NCBI RefSeq assembly: GCF_037080055.1
Contig: NZ_JBAOJI010000010.1
Coordinates: 18,928 to 82,927, forward strand
Direction of reading: 5' to 3'
Origin: Halovenus sp037080055
GTDB lineage: Archaea; Halobacteriota; Halobacteria; Halobacteriales; Haloarculaceae
DNA length: 64,000 nt
The translations under genes were made by a program, and so were the position numbers. Below, piece after piece: positions 35,231 through 44,538 of this stretch (its first letter is position 1; the number at the start of each line of letters is the position of its first letter). Below the pieces are notes generated by a model. The model made no database searches and was not told the DNA's origin. It saw only the letters and a list, made by a program, of their open reading frames with translations.

Positions 35231-36688
35231 ATGACGTTGCCGTTCCACGCCACTACTGGAGAGTCCCTGCGAAAACAATACGTCAGTCAGTTCCACAGTC
35301 ACGATACTGCGAACGCTCCCTTCGATGCAACTGGCGTGCTCCGCACCGGGCGACTATTATCTCGACTCACCGGCACAACGCAAACAATCCAGTCACACGA
35401 AATCACACCAGCTATCGAAGACGCAGTGAAAGAAACACGGGCAATAACGCACAAAGGCGCTGAACCGATGCTGTTCAAAGTCCGCCCGTACAAATACGCT
35501 CAAACGCCGATACATAGCGGGAAAGTTGTCTGGGAGCAAGGGTTCGCGGACATGTTCCGGACGTATCTCAAGTTCGTCAACGTTTCCCCGATTTTCTCAT
35601 TCGAGATTTGGCTGCACGAATCAACCGTTGACGTGCGCATTTTCGCCTGGAATAAGCGCGGTGAAGAATACTCAGCCAAAAAAGTGGTTAACTCGATCAG
35701 TTCACGGTACCCGAACGCTGAAATTGAGCAGGTCTGGCCGAGTCGCTGGCATGAACAAAAGCCGCAAAGCGGGTTACTCCCGCTTTTCACAACTGGGAAC
35801 ATCGCTACAACGACGAAATTTCGGGCAAAACGGCCACGATACCACGCGTACAGAGCAGTTGATGAGCGCGCCGCCGGAGATCGGGATGTAGAAGGCGTTC
35901 AAACAACGCGGGAATACATCGACCCGATGGGAGAGTTACTGTCGGAACTCAACATCGAAAACGATTCGCTTGCCGCAGTCGTCCAACTCACAGCGCTACC
36001 CGTCGGGAGTAACTGGGCTGACAAGCGACGATGGGCAGTGTACCCGCGGAAGAAAACGCTGGACCAAGCGATTGAAACGTATAATGAACGTGAGAAAGAC
36101 CGGAAACGAGACTCAACGAGTGACGAGCAAGATTACGCTGACGAAATCAAAAACCGTGCTGATGAAGACGGGTTTGCAACGAATCTCCGGTTGTACGTCG
36201 CGGGCGATCGCACCGGGAGAACACCAGCGACGGCGCGGCAAGTCGAATCGTTGTCCGAGCGGCTAGCACAAAAACTCAAAGGCATGTTTGAAGCAGAGCA
36301 AAAACTCCGGAAAGTCGCACCGACGCGAACTCGTATGGTGAAGAAATTGTTTTCAAGAACCGCAAGTCGTGACTTAACTGGGGATTTGTGGATGCCGAGT
36401 AACGAAGTTGCTGTGTTAGGGCATTTACCGAACCAGCAAGTCGCTTGTGACAATATGGACTGGATTGCCGAACAAGCCGCAGAAGGCGTTCCGCAAGCCG
36501 CTCCGCGGTTCGATGACAGCGTTGGTGAATTGTATCCGATTCGAGCTGCACCGCGATCCGATTCGCCGTCCGTGGCTGATCTTGATGACTACGATGCCAA
36601 GGATGAAGATCGACGCGCAGTTGCAGCTGCATCCGATTTCGATCCGAAGGTCGAGAGCGATCACCCGTGGTATCCGAGTGACAACTGA
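35231..36688 (+). CDS. Conjugation ATPase partner (N-terminal half of a VirB4/TraG-like system)
   Basis: From ATG 35231 (MTLPFHATTG) it has 485 residues; 35198 is a further in-frame ATG but overlaps the TATA-like TTTATG. The region around VNVSPIFSFEIWLHESTVDV, then RIFAWN and RYPNAEIEQVWPSR, matches the N-terminal domain that precedes the P-loop in many archaeal and Gram-positive conjugation ATPases. Near the C-terminus, LWMPSNEVAVLGHLP fits the usual L..xELAxLxHLP segment just before the ATPase core. No Walker motif is present. The ATPase itself is the next gene, so the family's usual single chain seems split. Probably membrane- or channel-associated. Confidence 0.6.
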   Translation: MTLPFHATTGESLRKQYVSQFHSHDTANAPFDATGVLRTGRLLSRLTGTTQTIQSHEITPAIEDAVKETRAITHKGAEPMLFKVRPYKYAQTPIHSGKVVWEQGFADMFRTYLKFVNVSPIFSFEIWLHESTVDVRIFAWNKRGEEYSAKKVVNSISSRYPNAEIEQVWPSRWHEQKPQSGLLPLFTTGNIATTTKFRAKRPRYHAYRAVDERAAGDRDVEGVQTTREYIDPMGELLSELNIENDSLAAVVQLTALPVGSNWADKRRWAVYPRKKTLDQAIETYNEREKDRKRDSTSDEQDYADEIKNRADEDGFATNLRLYVAGDRTGRTPATARQVESLSERLAQKLKGMFEAEQKLRKVAPTRTRMVKKLFSRTASRDLTGDLWMPSNEVAVLGHLPNQQVACDNMDWIAEQAAEGVPQAAPRFDDSVGELYPIRAAPRSDSPSVADLDDYDAKDEDRRAVAAASDFDPKVESDHPWYPSDN

Positions 36689-36828
36689 CTCCAATCTTAA
36701 CGGTGCACACCGGAGTATCTGCGTACGTCCGCAAGCAGACTGTTGATGCTGTGAATACGGTACGTGTTGGCCTTAATTCAGTTGACTGTGTATACTATTC
36801 TCCGCGCTGTTCACGGCGGGATGCTCTC

Positions 36829-36895
36829 TGTGTATCACGATTTAAGCCGACGACCTCGGGCTTGACTCCGAGATGAGTTCACCATGTGACCATCG
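36829..36895. repeat. Dispersed CTCGG hairpin repeat with CTGTGTATCACG
   Basis: CTGTGTATCACG (36829-36840) precedes ACCTCGGgcttgactCCGAG and GAGTTCACC. The same order (GTGTATCACG, hairpin, GTTCACC) is found at 20994-21050, so the two motifs can travel together as one repeat. A further ACTGTGTATAC is at 36785. Confidence 0.55.
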
Positions 36896-36960
36896 CAGGT
36901 TCACTGTGACCGTAGAGAATGCAGAGTATTTTATCCGTACGCGTCTTAGTGCTGGCAACA

Positions 36961-39900
36961 ATGGCTAGCGGTGAAGAGAACCCACCACAAGATCATCCGG
37001 ACAGTGATTCTGAAGACCACACCGCACCCGGATTATTCGGCGATCAAACCCCAGAACACAACTCTACCGGTACCGAAGGAGTCCCTGACGCGCCGACAAG
37101 AGAACACAAGTCCGCTCACCGACGCGGTGATTCAGCACCGCAATACGAGTTCGAACCCGTCAACCCCGATGAATGGGGCGTAACGTGCGACGTGTTCGGA
37201 ACTGACTATATTCACGAATTCGAGCCGGACACCGTTCACAACGACAAAATCGTTGAAAGTAATGCGTATCTCCGAAAAAAACACCGATCAGCCGACAGCG
37301 AAACAATGGCCGGGTTGACCGCGCGAACCGCCTTCGAATACAACGCCCTGTATCCTGAAGTCCCGATTTGGCTCGGATACACCGACGCCAGAAACCCATA
37401 CTCTGGAACGCGTTTCGTCCCGTTTTCCTCGGATGGTGAGAACTGGTTCCAGCATCTCGCATTTTTCGGCGGGACTGGGTCGGGGAAATCTACGTCGCTG
37501 GTAAATTCGCTCGTACAACTCGCATACGGCGGATACGGATTCTGCTTCATCGATCCGGATAGTGACGGAGTATACGACTTACTGCAACGAATCCCAGAAC
37601 ACCGCACTGACGACGTGATTTTCATTCAGCCGCCGGTCGGTAAATACGATAAAGTCACACCACTCAGCTTTCTTCACATTGAGAAATACCCAAATGAAGG
37701 CGAAGACGAGTACGACGCCCGGGTTTCTCGGATGGTTAACGCGGTGCTTGAACCGATTGCCGGCGATCAAAAACTGTACGCTCGGATGAAACGCGTCCTG
37801 AAAGTCTTGGTTCAACTGTTCTTAGATTTAGATGAGGACTACACGCTGGTGAGCGTGCATAAAATTCTCATCGACGAGGACATCCGCCAAGGCTTCATCG
37901 AGGAACTCAAAGAACGCGATGTTGACAGGGCTGATGAGGTTATCGACGAACTCGAAATGATCGATGAAGACATTGAACAAGAAGATTTAGAGCCATTACT
38001 TGGTCGTGTAATGCAGTGGGTGCTCGACAGAACAGCACGAAAAACCGTTGCGCACCCGACTTCGACGTTTGACATGGTCGAAGCCATCGAAAACGGGAAA
38101 ATCATCGTGTGCGACCCGAAAGAGAATGACATTTCGTCTGACGTAGCTGTCGCCATCGCGTCCGTGCTGGCTCACAAACTCTGGGATGCGATTCGGCACC
38201 GTTACGACCCCACCAGTTCCGACGCATTGACACCGTTTTTCTTGGCGACAGATGAACTCGACGACGCATTTACGTACTCAACGCCGATTCCCAGCATGAT
38301 TAGTAACGCCCGGAAATTCCGCTTAGGGTTGTTACTCGCTTCGCAGTACCCAGGGCAACTCAGCGTGCTCAGCGATCAAGATACAGAAGCATGGGAGGAC
38401 GCAATTTTGAATCAAGTCGGAACCATAATCGCCGGGAGAAACAGCGAGCAAGGTGAAGCTGAAAAAGTCTGCGGGCGGTTTGAAGGAATTAAACCTGAAG
38501 ACATCTCGAACCTCGACGATCACACCGGGTACGTCAAAACCACGACAGCTGATGGTCAAAGCGATCCGATAAAAATCAACACGTTCCCGCCAGCTCCGCC
38601 GATTCGGACGCGGCGAGAGGTTGAGGAAGACATCATCGAACCGGCGCTTGACCGGTACGGTGTTGACCCGAGCGACGCTGTTGCGAAAGGCGAATCGATG
38701 GTAGAACAAGTTGTCAGCGGAGAAGTGTCGCTGAACACGGGCGTAAACGGGATCGCAATCGAAACTGACACGATGCTAGCCGCGATTGACGCAGTTGGAA
38801 TCCAAGCCGGTGCCGTTGAGGCTGACTACGGTGTGCGCGTCACCGCAGTCGCCAACGAGATTCGTAACCGTGCGAACCTCGCACCACCCACCGCAGACGA
38901 CGGCGTCACCGACCAAGCACTCGAACGCATCATCGTCGAGGAACTCCCGGAATCATACGTCCGGACAGAAATTCAAGACGATGACGTTATTATCTCGTTA
39001 ACTGAGGCTGGCCGGCAAAAAACCCGTGACGTATCCAGTGGTCGTGGTGGGAGCGCTGGCGGTGCACTCCATCATCAACTCGCCTTGGATGTCCGTGATT
39101 ACCTGACTGCTGTCGGGTTCGACGTTGACGTGGTTGACCAGTATGGCGGTGGTGAAGAACCAGATTTAGTTGCGACGCCGCCACAACCGGAAATCAGCAT
39201 CAGCGGTGACGCACGACCAGTAACAGAGATTGCCGACGAGCACGATCTTGATATTGGTGAGTTGCTTGACTCTCACCCCGGGAGTGACTCCATCACAGAT
39301 GAGTTATGGCAGGTCGCCGGCCCGGAACCGTCAGACGTGTATGTCGAGGTTGAGCAGAGTACAGACGGCGCGCAAACACTGCAGAACCTCTCCAAAGCCG
39401 TCGAAGACGACGCCCGCTGCGTGTTCGTCGTCGGATCAGAAGAGAAGCTGAACACGACGCTCACAGCGCTACAAAACCCACCGTACCACAAACGCGCTCA
39501 CACGCCTGACGCCGCTTGCGGATTGTACACTAGTACAAACCCGCTGCACGTCGAATCGACTGTGCAGTCCGACAGCGGAGAGCACTACTGGCGAGCGCTC
39601 AAACCCAGCGATGCTGGCCGAACGCGCTGGGACTTACTGACGACAGATGACTCAACATGGATCGATCCAAGCGATCCAGACACCGACCCACGCCTTCGAT
39701 TAACATTCAGTCAATCAGCTCAACGGTCGGAACTCCCACTGCAACACTTCCGCAACGCAGTTCCGCGGTCACCGGATTTGCCAGCATGGGGCGGGAAAGA
39801 CCCTGAGACGGGAACGTGGAAAGTATTCACACCGACCGATAGCGGCATCGAGCAGGAAGTCTTCGACTCGCGGAGTGACATGTCCGACAAGTACAGCGAG

Positions 39901-41142
39901 ATCAAAGATCCATTCCGCCCTGTCCACGAATTCGATCGGCGTCCCACCGTTGATGACTGGGCAGTCCTATCCTTGCCTGAAGCTGAAGCTGACCAAGATG
40001 CACCAGTACTGCATCGGCCTGTACGGCCTTCACCGAGCGCTGACGCAGACGATGCGGGTGGCGCTGTTGAGATTGAAGAAATTGAATTAACCGCACCCTC
40101 GCGCCCTGAGCGTGTGCAAATCACTGCAGACGCGTCTGTAAACAGCGGTAGCGGGAGTGGTGACGGTGCTGAGGGTGATGTGCCGAGCGTTGCTGATGCA
40201 GTCGATACAACTCAGGAACACACTGACGAGGCCAGCCCTAGTGGAGGAAGTAGTGATGTCGGTACTGAGAATATCGGTGAGGATTGTGGCGGTGTTGCTG
40301 ACGGTGATACTGATGACGTGCCGTCGATTGGCGGTGATGATGGCATCGAGTGGGGGAATGTAGAAGTTGGTGAGTCAAGCGATGACTCAACGGTTGACGA
40401 TGAATTAGAACTTGATGCAGTGACCGATGATGACGGCGAGTCCACCGGTGAAACACACCGTGCGACTGATGACAGTTCCGGGAACGATGGTGAGAGTGCC
40501 GGTAATCACGCCGATAACGAGGCTGTAAGCATCGGCGAACAAGACGCCCGGAGCGATACCAACGAAGGTGACTGGGATAGTGAGTCCGCTCAGGAAGAAT
40601 TCGATGCAGTTTCTGATGCCGACATATTTGATCCGGCGGCGGCGAACAACACCGATGAAAGCGCTGACACTGCCGACACGCCTGATGAAACAGCTGAGGA
40701 AGGGGAATCAACCGTGGCTGAAGAAAAACCCGCTAACGGCGCTGTGAGCAGCGAAGACCAATCGTCAGCTGAGGACTTCATCAGCCAGAGTGAGTCCAGC
40801 GACAACACGACGGTGACTCCCGACGCTGCTGACGCCAACGCCGCTACCGCTGACACCAGTACAGACAACGCCGGAGAAATCGAGCGCAGTGAAGACGATC
40901 ACGACGACACCGATGATGGCGACGGCGCTCCCGATCTCTCCCCCGACGACGCCGACACAGACACCACCACCGCTGACGTTGATGCTGACGCCCTCGGCAG
41001 CGAGGAAAACGCGGTTGCTGAGAACGCCGGCGACACCGACGAACCCACGACTCACGGTGAACACGGCGATAACAGTGATGATGAGAGCACTGAAACTGAC
41101 GCGTCTTCAGACACTGATCTCGACGATGAATGGGTGCTTTAA
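36961..41142 (+). CDS. TraG/VirD4-type conjugation ATPase with C-terminal nuclease-like domain and acidic tail
   Basis: ATG 36961 (MASGEENPP) fits a TATA-like TTTTAT about 30 bases upstream; 36919 is the alternative. The protein has about 1393 residues. Walker A GGTGSGKST lies near 170-178, then FIDPDSDGVYDLLQRIP and FIQPP, and Walker B FFLATDELDDA near 428-438. This is the DNA-translocating core of coupling proteins. Residues 700-840 hold EPDLVA and VYVEVEQST with a following FVVGS strand, the order of a PD-(D/E)XK nuclease. The last 350 residues are an Asp/Glu/Ser/Thr/Gly tail. It should pump DNA through a membrane channel. No relaxase gene was found; the nuclease-like domain might substitute. 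Its partner domain is the preceding gene. Confidence 0.8.
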   Translation: MASGEENPPQDHPDSDSEDHTAPGLFGDQTPEHNSTGTEGVPDAPTREHKSAHRRGDSAPQYEFEPVNPDEWGVTCDVFGTDYIHEFEPDTVHNDKIVESNAYLRKKHRSADSETMAGLTARTAFEYNALYPEVPIWLGYTDARNPYSGTRFVPFSSDGENWFQHLAFFGGTGSGKSTSLVNSLVQLAYGGYGFCFIDPDSDGVYDLLQRIPEHRTDDVIFIQPPVGKYDKVTPLSFLHIEKYPNEGEDEYDARVSRMVNAVLEPIAGDQKLYARMKRVLKVLVQLFLDLDEDYTLVSVHKILIDEDIRQGFIEELKERDVDRADEVIDELEMIDEDIEQEDLEPLLGRVMQWVLDRTARKTVAHPTSTFDMVEAIENGKIIVCDPKENDISSDVAVAIASVLAHKLWDAIRHRYDPTSSDALTPFFLATDELDDAFTYSTPIPSMISNARKFRLGLLLASQYPGQLSVLSDQDTEAWEDAILNQVGTIIAGRNSEQGEAEKVCGRFEGIKPEDISNLDDHTGYVKTTTADGQSDPIKINTFPPAPPIRTRREVEEDIIEPALDRYGVDPSDAVAKGESMVEQVVSGEVSLNTGVNGIAIETDTMLAAIDAVGIQAGAVEADYGVRVTAVANEIRNRANLAPPTADDGVTDQALERIIVEELPESYVRTEIQDDDVIISLTEAGRQKTRDVSSGRGGSAGGALHHQLALDVRDYLTAVGFDVDVVDQYGGGEEPDLVATPPQPEISISGDARPVTEIADEHDLDIGELLDSHPGSDSITDELWQVAGPEPSDVYVEVEQSTDGAQTLQNLSKAVEDDARCVFVVGSEEKLNTTLTALQNPPYHKRAHTPDAACGLYTSTNPLHVESTVQSDSGEHYWRALKPSDAGRTRWDLLTTDDSTWIDPSDPDTDPRLRLTFSQSAQRSELPLQHFRNAVPRSPDLPAWGGKDPETGTWKVFTPTDSGIEQEVFDSRSDMSDKYSEIKDPFRPVHEFDRRPTVDDWAVLSLPEAEADQDAPVLHRPVRPSPSADADDAGGAVEIEEIELTAPSRPERVQITADASVNSGSGSGDGAEGDVPSVADAVDTTQEHTDEASPSGGSSDVGTENIGEDCGGVADGDTDDVPSIGGDDGIEWGNVEVGESSDDSTVDDELELDAVTDDDGESTGETHRATDDSSGNDGESAGNHADNEAVSIGEQDARSDTNEGDWDSESAQEEFDAVSDADIFDPAAANNTDESADTADTPDETAEEGESTVAEEKPANGAVSSEDQSSAEDFISQSESSDNTTVTPDAADANAATADTSTDNAGEIERSEDDHDDTDDGDGAPDLSPDDADTDTTTADVDADALGSEENAVAENAGDTDEPTTHGEHGDNSDDESTETDASSDTDLDDEWVL

Positions 41143-41144
41143 TT

Positions 41145-42119
41145 TTAGCTGAACGTTGCTTCAGGCCGCAACAACCCAGCATCTCGCAACTCATCCACAA
41201 TCGCTTCGTAGTACACCGTGGCTTCACTGACCGTCGCTGCACCCGTCACATACGCGCTTCCAGTCGAATACAGCGAACAGTGAATCGTTGATGCTGATCG
41301 GTCATCAGCACTGTCGGACTGAGAAGAGTCATCTGCATCTACAGCGCCATCAACATGGTTGCCCGCTTCAGTTTCACGACGACTCGCCGAGGCTGGCCAC
41401 TGCTGGCCAGCACTTGCATTGTGTCCGTGAACGTTGGTTGCTGACTGACAGGCGTCAGTCGCGCAGTCATCGTCTTCCGGATTCCTCTCCGACTCGCATC
41501 GGGATTGGATGAACAACGCGTTGTGTTGTTCTGGGTCGTACTGTGTCTCAAACGACTCGCCTAAGAAGACCGCAGCGTCACCTAATTGTACGTGGTGACC
41601 GGCAGCGTCGAACGTCACAACAACATTCCGCAAGCCGATAGTGATGTCATCGAGGATTGGTACGTTGTGCGACTTGAGATCTGTCGCTAACCGCCACGTT
41701 GCCTCAACTACGTCTGCCTGAGTAACCGCGCCCTCGAACGTGAACGTTCCACCACCCCATAATTTTCCGGAAATCGGGTCTTTGCGAGTGGAGACTGGAA
41801 CGGTTAAATTGGAGCGCCGCGTGTCAGTCGGCGCGGAAATGTACTCTGACTCAGCAGCACAAACAGCTAGATCAAGGCAGCCAGCCCCGGCGACGAACTC
41901 GCCTTTGAATAAGGCGTTGCTGACTTCGGCGTTGCGTGGCAGATCCTCAGTGCTGAGTTCGTCGTCGACGGTGATGCGAATCGCCTCATCGGGCGGGTCT
42001 TGTTCAGTAACGTCGTGCGCCGTGACCCTGGACTGCAGCGGGCCACGTGAGTCGTTCCACTGCGAGAGTGTTGCTTGATTTGCTGACTGACCGGCGAGTT
42101 CAGATTCTCTCGTGGACAT
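41145..42119 (-). CDS. Divergent TBP-like protein with insertion
   Basis: The 324-residue protein carries two TBP-type half-repeats. The first ends GTFTFEGAVTQADVVEATWR, matching the TBP segment SGKxVCTGAKS.EEVxEA. The second begins DITIGLRNVVVTFDAAGHHV (compare IxVxNIVASxDLG), continues YDPEQHNALFIQ (compare YEPEQFPGLVYR) and ends SLYSTGSAYVTGAATVSEAT. An acidic, Asp/Ser/His-rich insert of roughly 70 residues interrupts the second repeat between those last two segments, and the first half is poorly conserved. Known TBPs bind TATA DNA and recruit TFB. TTATAAG lies 26-32 bases before the ATG. It converges with the ATPase gene, with stops only 2 bases apart. Confidence 0.7.
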   Translation of the reverse strand: MSTRESELAGQSANQATLSQWNDSRGPLQSRVTAHDVTEQDPPDEAIRITVDDELSTEDLPRNAEVSNALFKGEFVAGAGCLDLAVCAAESEYISAPTDTRRSNLTVPVSTRKDPISGKLWGGGTFTFEGAVTQADVVEATWRLATDLKSHNVPILDDITIGLRNVVVTFDAAGHHVQLGDAAVFLGESFETQYDPEQHNALFIQSRCESERNPEDDDCATDACQSATNVHGHNASAGQQWPASASRRETEAGNHVDGAVDADDSSQSDSADDRSASTIHCSLYSTGSAYVTGAATVSEATVYYEAIVDELRDAGLLRPEATFS

Positions 42120-42254
42120 ACCTAAGTTTGCTCTTCCGGCCCCTTATAAGATCACAAATTCGCTTGACTTCTCGGAGGTTTACCGAACATTAGGCCATTA
42201 GCACAGGGCTGACCGCCAGGTAGTTCACTGGATTCTTACCACCCAGCACGCTGA

Positions 42255-42310
42255 CTATGTGAACTCACCTCGGGTCAAGCCCCGGGGCAGTCGCCTTGAC
42301 CGCCTTTACA
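42255..42310. repeat. Dispersed CCTCGGGTCAAGCCCCGGGG hairpin repeat
   Basis: TGTGAACTCACCTCGGGTCAAGCCCCGGGGCAGTCGCCTTGACCGCC shape: hairpin at 42269-42287, GTGAACTCA before it, CAGTCGCCTTG and TACACAGTC after it. A 17-base match to 63338-63354 (ACAGCGCGGAAACCCAC) lies at 42481. The 465-base gap 42120-42585 holds these repeats and a TGTGTATG at 42392; no gene is seen. Confidence 0.5.
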
Positions 42311-42585
42311 CAGTCGATTGCGCGGGATTTCGAGGAGAAACTTGAAGTTTGGATTTGCCAGCGCACCACGGCTGCTTGTTAAACACTGGACTGTGTATGA
42401 ACGCTGTCTGTTAGACAAGCAACGAGGAGGCGACATCCCAACCACTGCTCACCACAACCGCAAACAGTTACGCAGCGGATACAGCGCGGAAACCCACACC
42501 CCGAGTTTGGCCGTTGGAAGCTGACAACGGGATCACCCCGGCAACCAACGGTTTCAGTAAGCGGGTCACTGACAGACCGCCTCCC

Positions 42586-42852
42586 TCACGATTCCGGCCA
42601 CTCTGACAGCGGGACAAGATCTGCATGCCGGAACGACACCGGCAGTTCATCCCCGGTATCAACGCGTCGAACGCGATAATGATGACTGTCAACATCTCGG
42701 CCGGTCACCTCACTCAATCCATCTGGATCATCCTCAACAACCTCACAGACAAGGCCATGATATTGCGCATCAGCATCGTCCTCGCTAAGATAAATCCGAA
42801 CGCTGTCACCGGTATCATACGGCGAATCGGACGGGTGCGGGATATCTGCCAT
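42586..42852 (-). CDS. Small conserved haloarchaeal-type protein
   Basis: The product is 88 residues from ATG 42852 (MADIPHPSDSPYDTGDSVRI). The pattern YDTGDSVRIYLSEDD, HGLVCEVVEDD, TGRDVDSHHYRVR, DTGDELPVSFRHADLVP is one I recall from a widespread but uncharacterised haloarchaeal small-protein family with an SH3-like strand pattern. It follows the partition genes on the same strand after an 89-base gap. Function unknown. Confidence 0.6.
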   Translation of the reverse strand: MADIPHPSDSPYDTGDSVRIYLSEDDADAQYHGLVCEVVEDDPDGLSEVTGRDVDSHHYRVRRVDTGDELPVSFRHADLVPLSEWPES

Positions 42853-42941
42853 ACGGTCAAGACGATGGTCCGGACACAAAATTTCTTCCCCCGATCTTCC
42901 ACCACCGCGTCTGTTATCGTCCTACCCAAATCGTTGTGCGG

Positions 42942-43526
42942 TTATTCGTCGGTTGCAGCAGCTAATTCAGCCGCCGTCTCCGCCCATTCCTCAGGATGCT
43001 CTAACAACATCTTCAAAGCTGCCGTCTGCAACTGCCACTTGTCAAGATCAGCTAACCCGCGATCTATGTTCCGCAATTCTTTCTTAACGGCGGTGTACCC
43101 GGCGTTTTGGAACTCCCACCGCGCATCCGTATCAACACGGAATTGCACAACCCCGCGATCATCAGTATCCGCATCAAGCAACCACGCTGCATCGACATCC
43201 GCAGCAGGAATCGACTGACTCTGTTGACTGCCAGCAGCACGCTCTGCACCGCTCACGTCGCGTTCGCTCCCGGACTCAGCTGTCTCTGTCTGTGACTTCT
43301 GAGAGTGTTGTTCCGTCACGGATTCATCACCGCTGTCAGTACTATCCGTTGTGTTAGGCTGATCATCACCGTTGTCATGTGCTTCCTCAGAGGGTTGCGA
43401 CGACTCACTACCCGCATCGTTGTCCGCGTCTTTGATTTCAGTTACTTCCTCGTTTTGCGCCTCCTCTTCGTCTTCGTCATCGTCCGCGAACGGATCGATG
43501 TTAGCACCGTCTTTCATTCCGCTCAT
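42942..43526 (-). CDS. Candidate centromere-binding protein (ParB-like, RHH-type)
   Basis: The 194-residue protein has a highly acidic N-terminal 115 residues. The compact C-terminal domain (125-190) comprises a strand GVVQFRVD, a helix ARWEFQNAGYTAVKKEL and a helix DKWQLQTAALKMLLEH. Strand-helix-helix of this size is compatible with a ribbon-helix-helix dimer, the fold of many plasmid centromere-binding proteins. The ATG overlaps the parA stop by 4 bases (ATGA), the usual parA-parB order. The only large repeat array nearby (44539-44808) is just upstream of parA and is the likely target. The fold assignment is by eye; the role is inferred from operon position. Confidence 0.5.
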   Translation of the reverse strand: MSGMKDGANIDPFADDDEDEEEAQNEEVTEIKDADNDAGSESSQPSEEAHDNGDDQPNTTDSTDSGDESVTEQHSQKSQTETAESGSERDVSGAERAAGSQQSQSIPAADVDAAWLLDADTDDRGVVQFRVDTDARWEFQNAGYTAVKKELRNIDRGLADLDKWQLQTAALKMLLEHPEEWAETAAELAAATDE

Positions 43527-44410
43527 TGTTGATCACCTGCAATTGCTTCAGATTCCTGTAATTCTCCGGGCTCCGGCGGGTTTGGCGCTTCGATGCCAGC
43601 TGTTGACTCCAAATGCCGGGCAATCCGGTCGAGTTTCGCTAACGTCTCGACCTCGTAATCTCGGACACGACTCCGGTGTTCGGCGACGTACGTGAACGCA
43701 CTGCAGTGCTCTCCCCACGATCCCTCGAAAAGCGATGCTCGCTCACCGATGATTTCTGGCGTTGAATACTCAACATCCGCTAGAATGCTGTTTTGATCAC
43801 GCGTATCCTTGAATTCAATCGGGACTGTCGCAAGCACCGAAACGTCCGCGTTGAATTGAGCGCTGAATCCCTCAACGAGAGATTCAAGCCCGCCGACTGA
43901 AGCGTTCCCCTTCGGCGACGGTTCGAGTGGGATACACAGTGATCTCGTCGCGTTGATCGCGTTGTACAGGTGCGGGCCTTCGGTTGCTGGTGGATCACAA
44001 ATCAACACGTCGTACTCTTCGTTGACGTTGTTTTCGCGGAGTACACGGAGTAGTTGAGCGTGAATTCCAAAGGACTCTCCGAGTTCTTCGGCTTGCTGTT
44101 TTTCACGATCTAGGTACTGGCCCAACGACGACAGCATGTTGTGTTCTGGAACGATATCAATGCCTTCTGCGGTACGGATAAGATCGTCAAATTCGCCGGT
44201 CCCTCGGTCAATCATGTGCCGGACAAGCGTGTCTACGTCTGCATCACGCTCATCGTCGACGCCGTAATAGTACGACAGGTTGCCGTCTTGCGGGTCGAGG
44301 GGGACAACGAGCACATCAAGGCCGGCGCGTTCGTGTGCTTTCGCTAGGTTCGCAGCGAGCGTGGTTTTCCCGACGCCGCCTGCTTCTGAATAAGTTGCGT
44401 AACTCAGCAT
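43523..44410 (-). CDS. parA: ParA-family partition ATPase
   Basis: The 295-residue protein has the deviant Walker A region SEAGGVGKTT (residues 8-17), Walker A' VLVVPLDPQDGNLSYYYGV and Walker B VLICDPPATEGP, as in ParA/Soj/MinD proteins. The signature lysine of KGGxGKTT is replaced by alanine. ParA proteins segregate plasmids or chromosomes by ATP-controlled binding to nucleoid DNA. It is the first gene of a two-gene operon with the RHH-like protein, and a 30-unit 9-bp array begins 129 bases upstream. An ACTGTGT motif lies 81 bases upstream of the ATG. Confidence 0.85.
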   Translation of the reverse strand: MLSYATYSEAGGVGKTTLAANLAKAHERAGLDVLVVPLDPQDGNLSYYYGVDDERDADVDTLVRHMIDRGTGEFDDLIRTAEGIDIVPEHNMLSSLGQYLDREKQQAEELGESFGIHAQLLRVLRENNVNEEYDVLICDPPATEGPHLYNAINATRSLCIPLEPSPKGNASVGGLESLVEGFSAQFNADVSVLATVPIEFKDTRDQNSILADVEYSTPEIIGERASLFEGSWGEHCSAFTYVAEHRSRVRDYEVETLAKLDRIARHLESTAGIEAPNPPEPGELQESEAIAGDQQ

Positions 44411-44489
44411 TCGTCAGCACCTCCTGGTTGACGGTCTTGATGATCGGTGTGGTGGTTTACCGCGCGGGATTGTTCCCGGTGTGTGCGTG

Positions 44490-44498
44490 GACTGTGTC
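44490..44498. promoter_or_regulatory. GACTGTGT half-site upstream of parA
   Basis: GACTGTGT lies 80 bases before the parA ATG, matching the spacing seen for the other TACACAG-type sites, but only one arm is obvious. Confidence 0.4.
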
Positions 44499-44538
44499 GC
44501 ATACGCATCTGTATGAAGTGAATGTACTTAAAACACTG

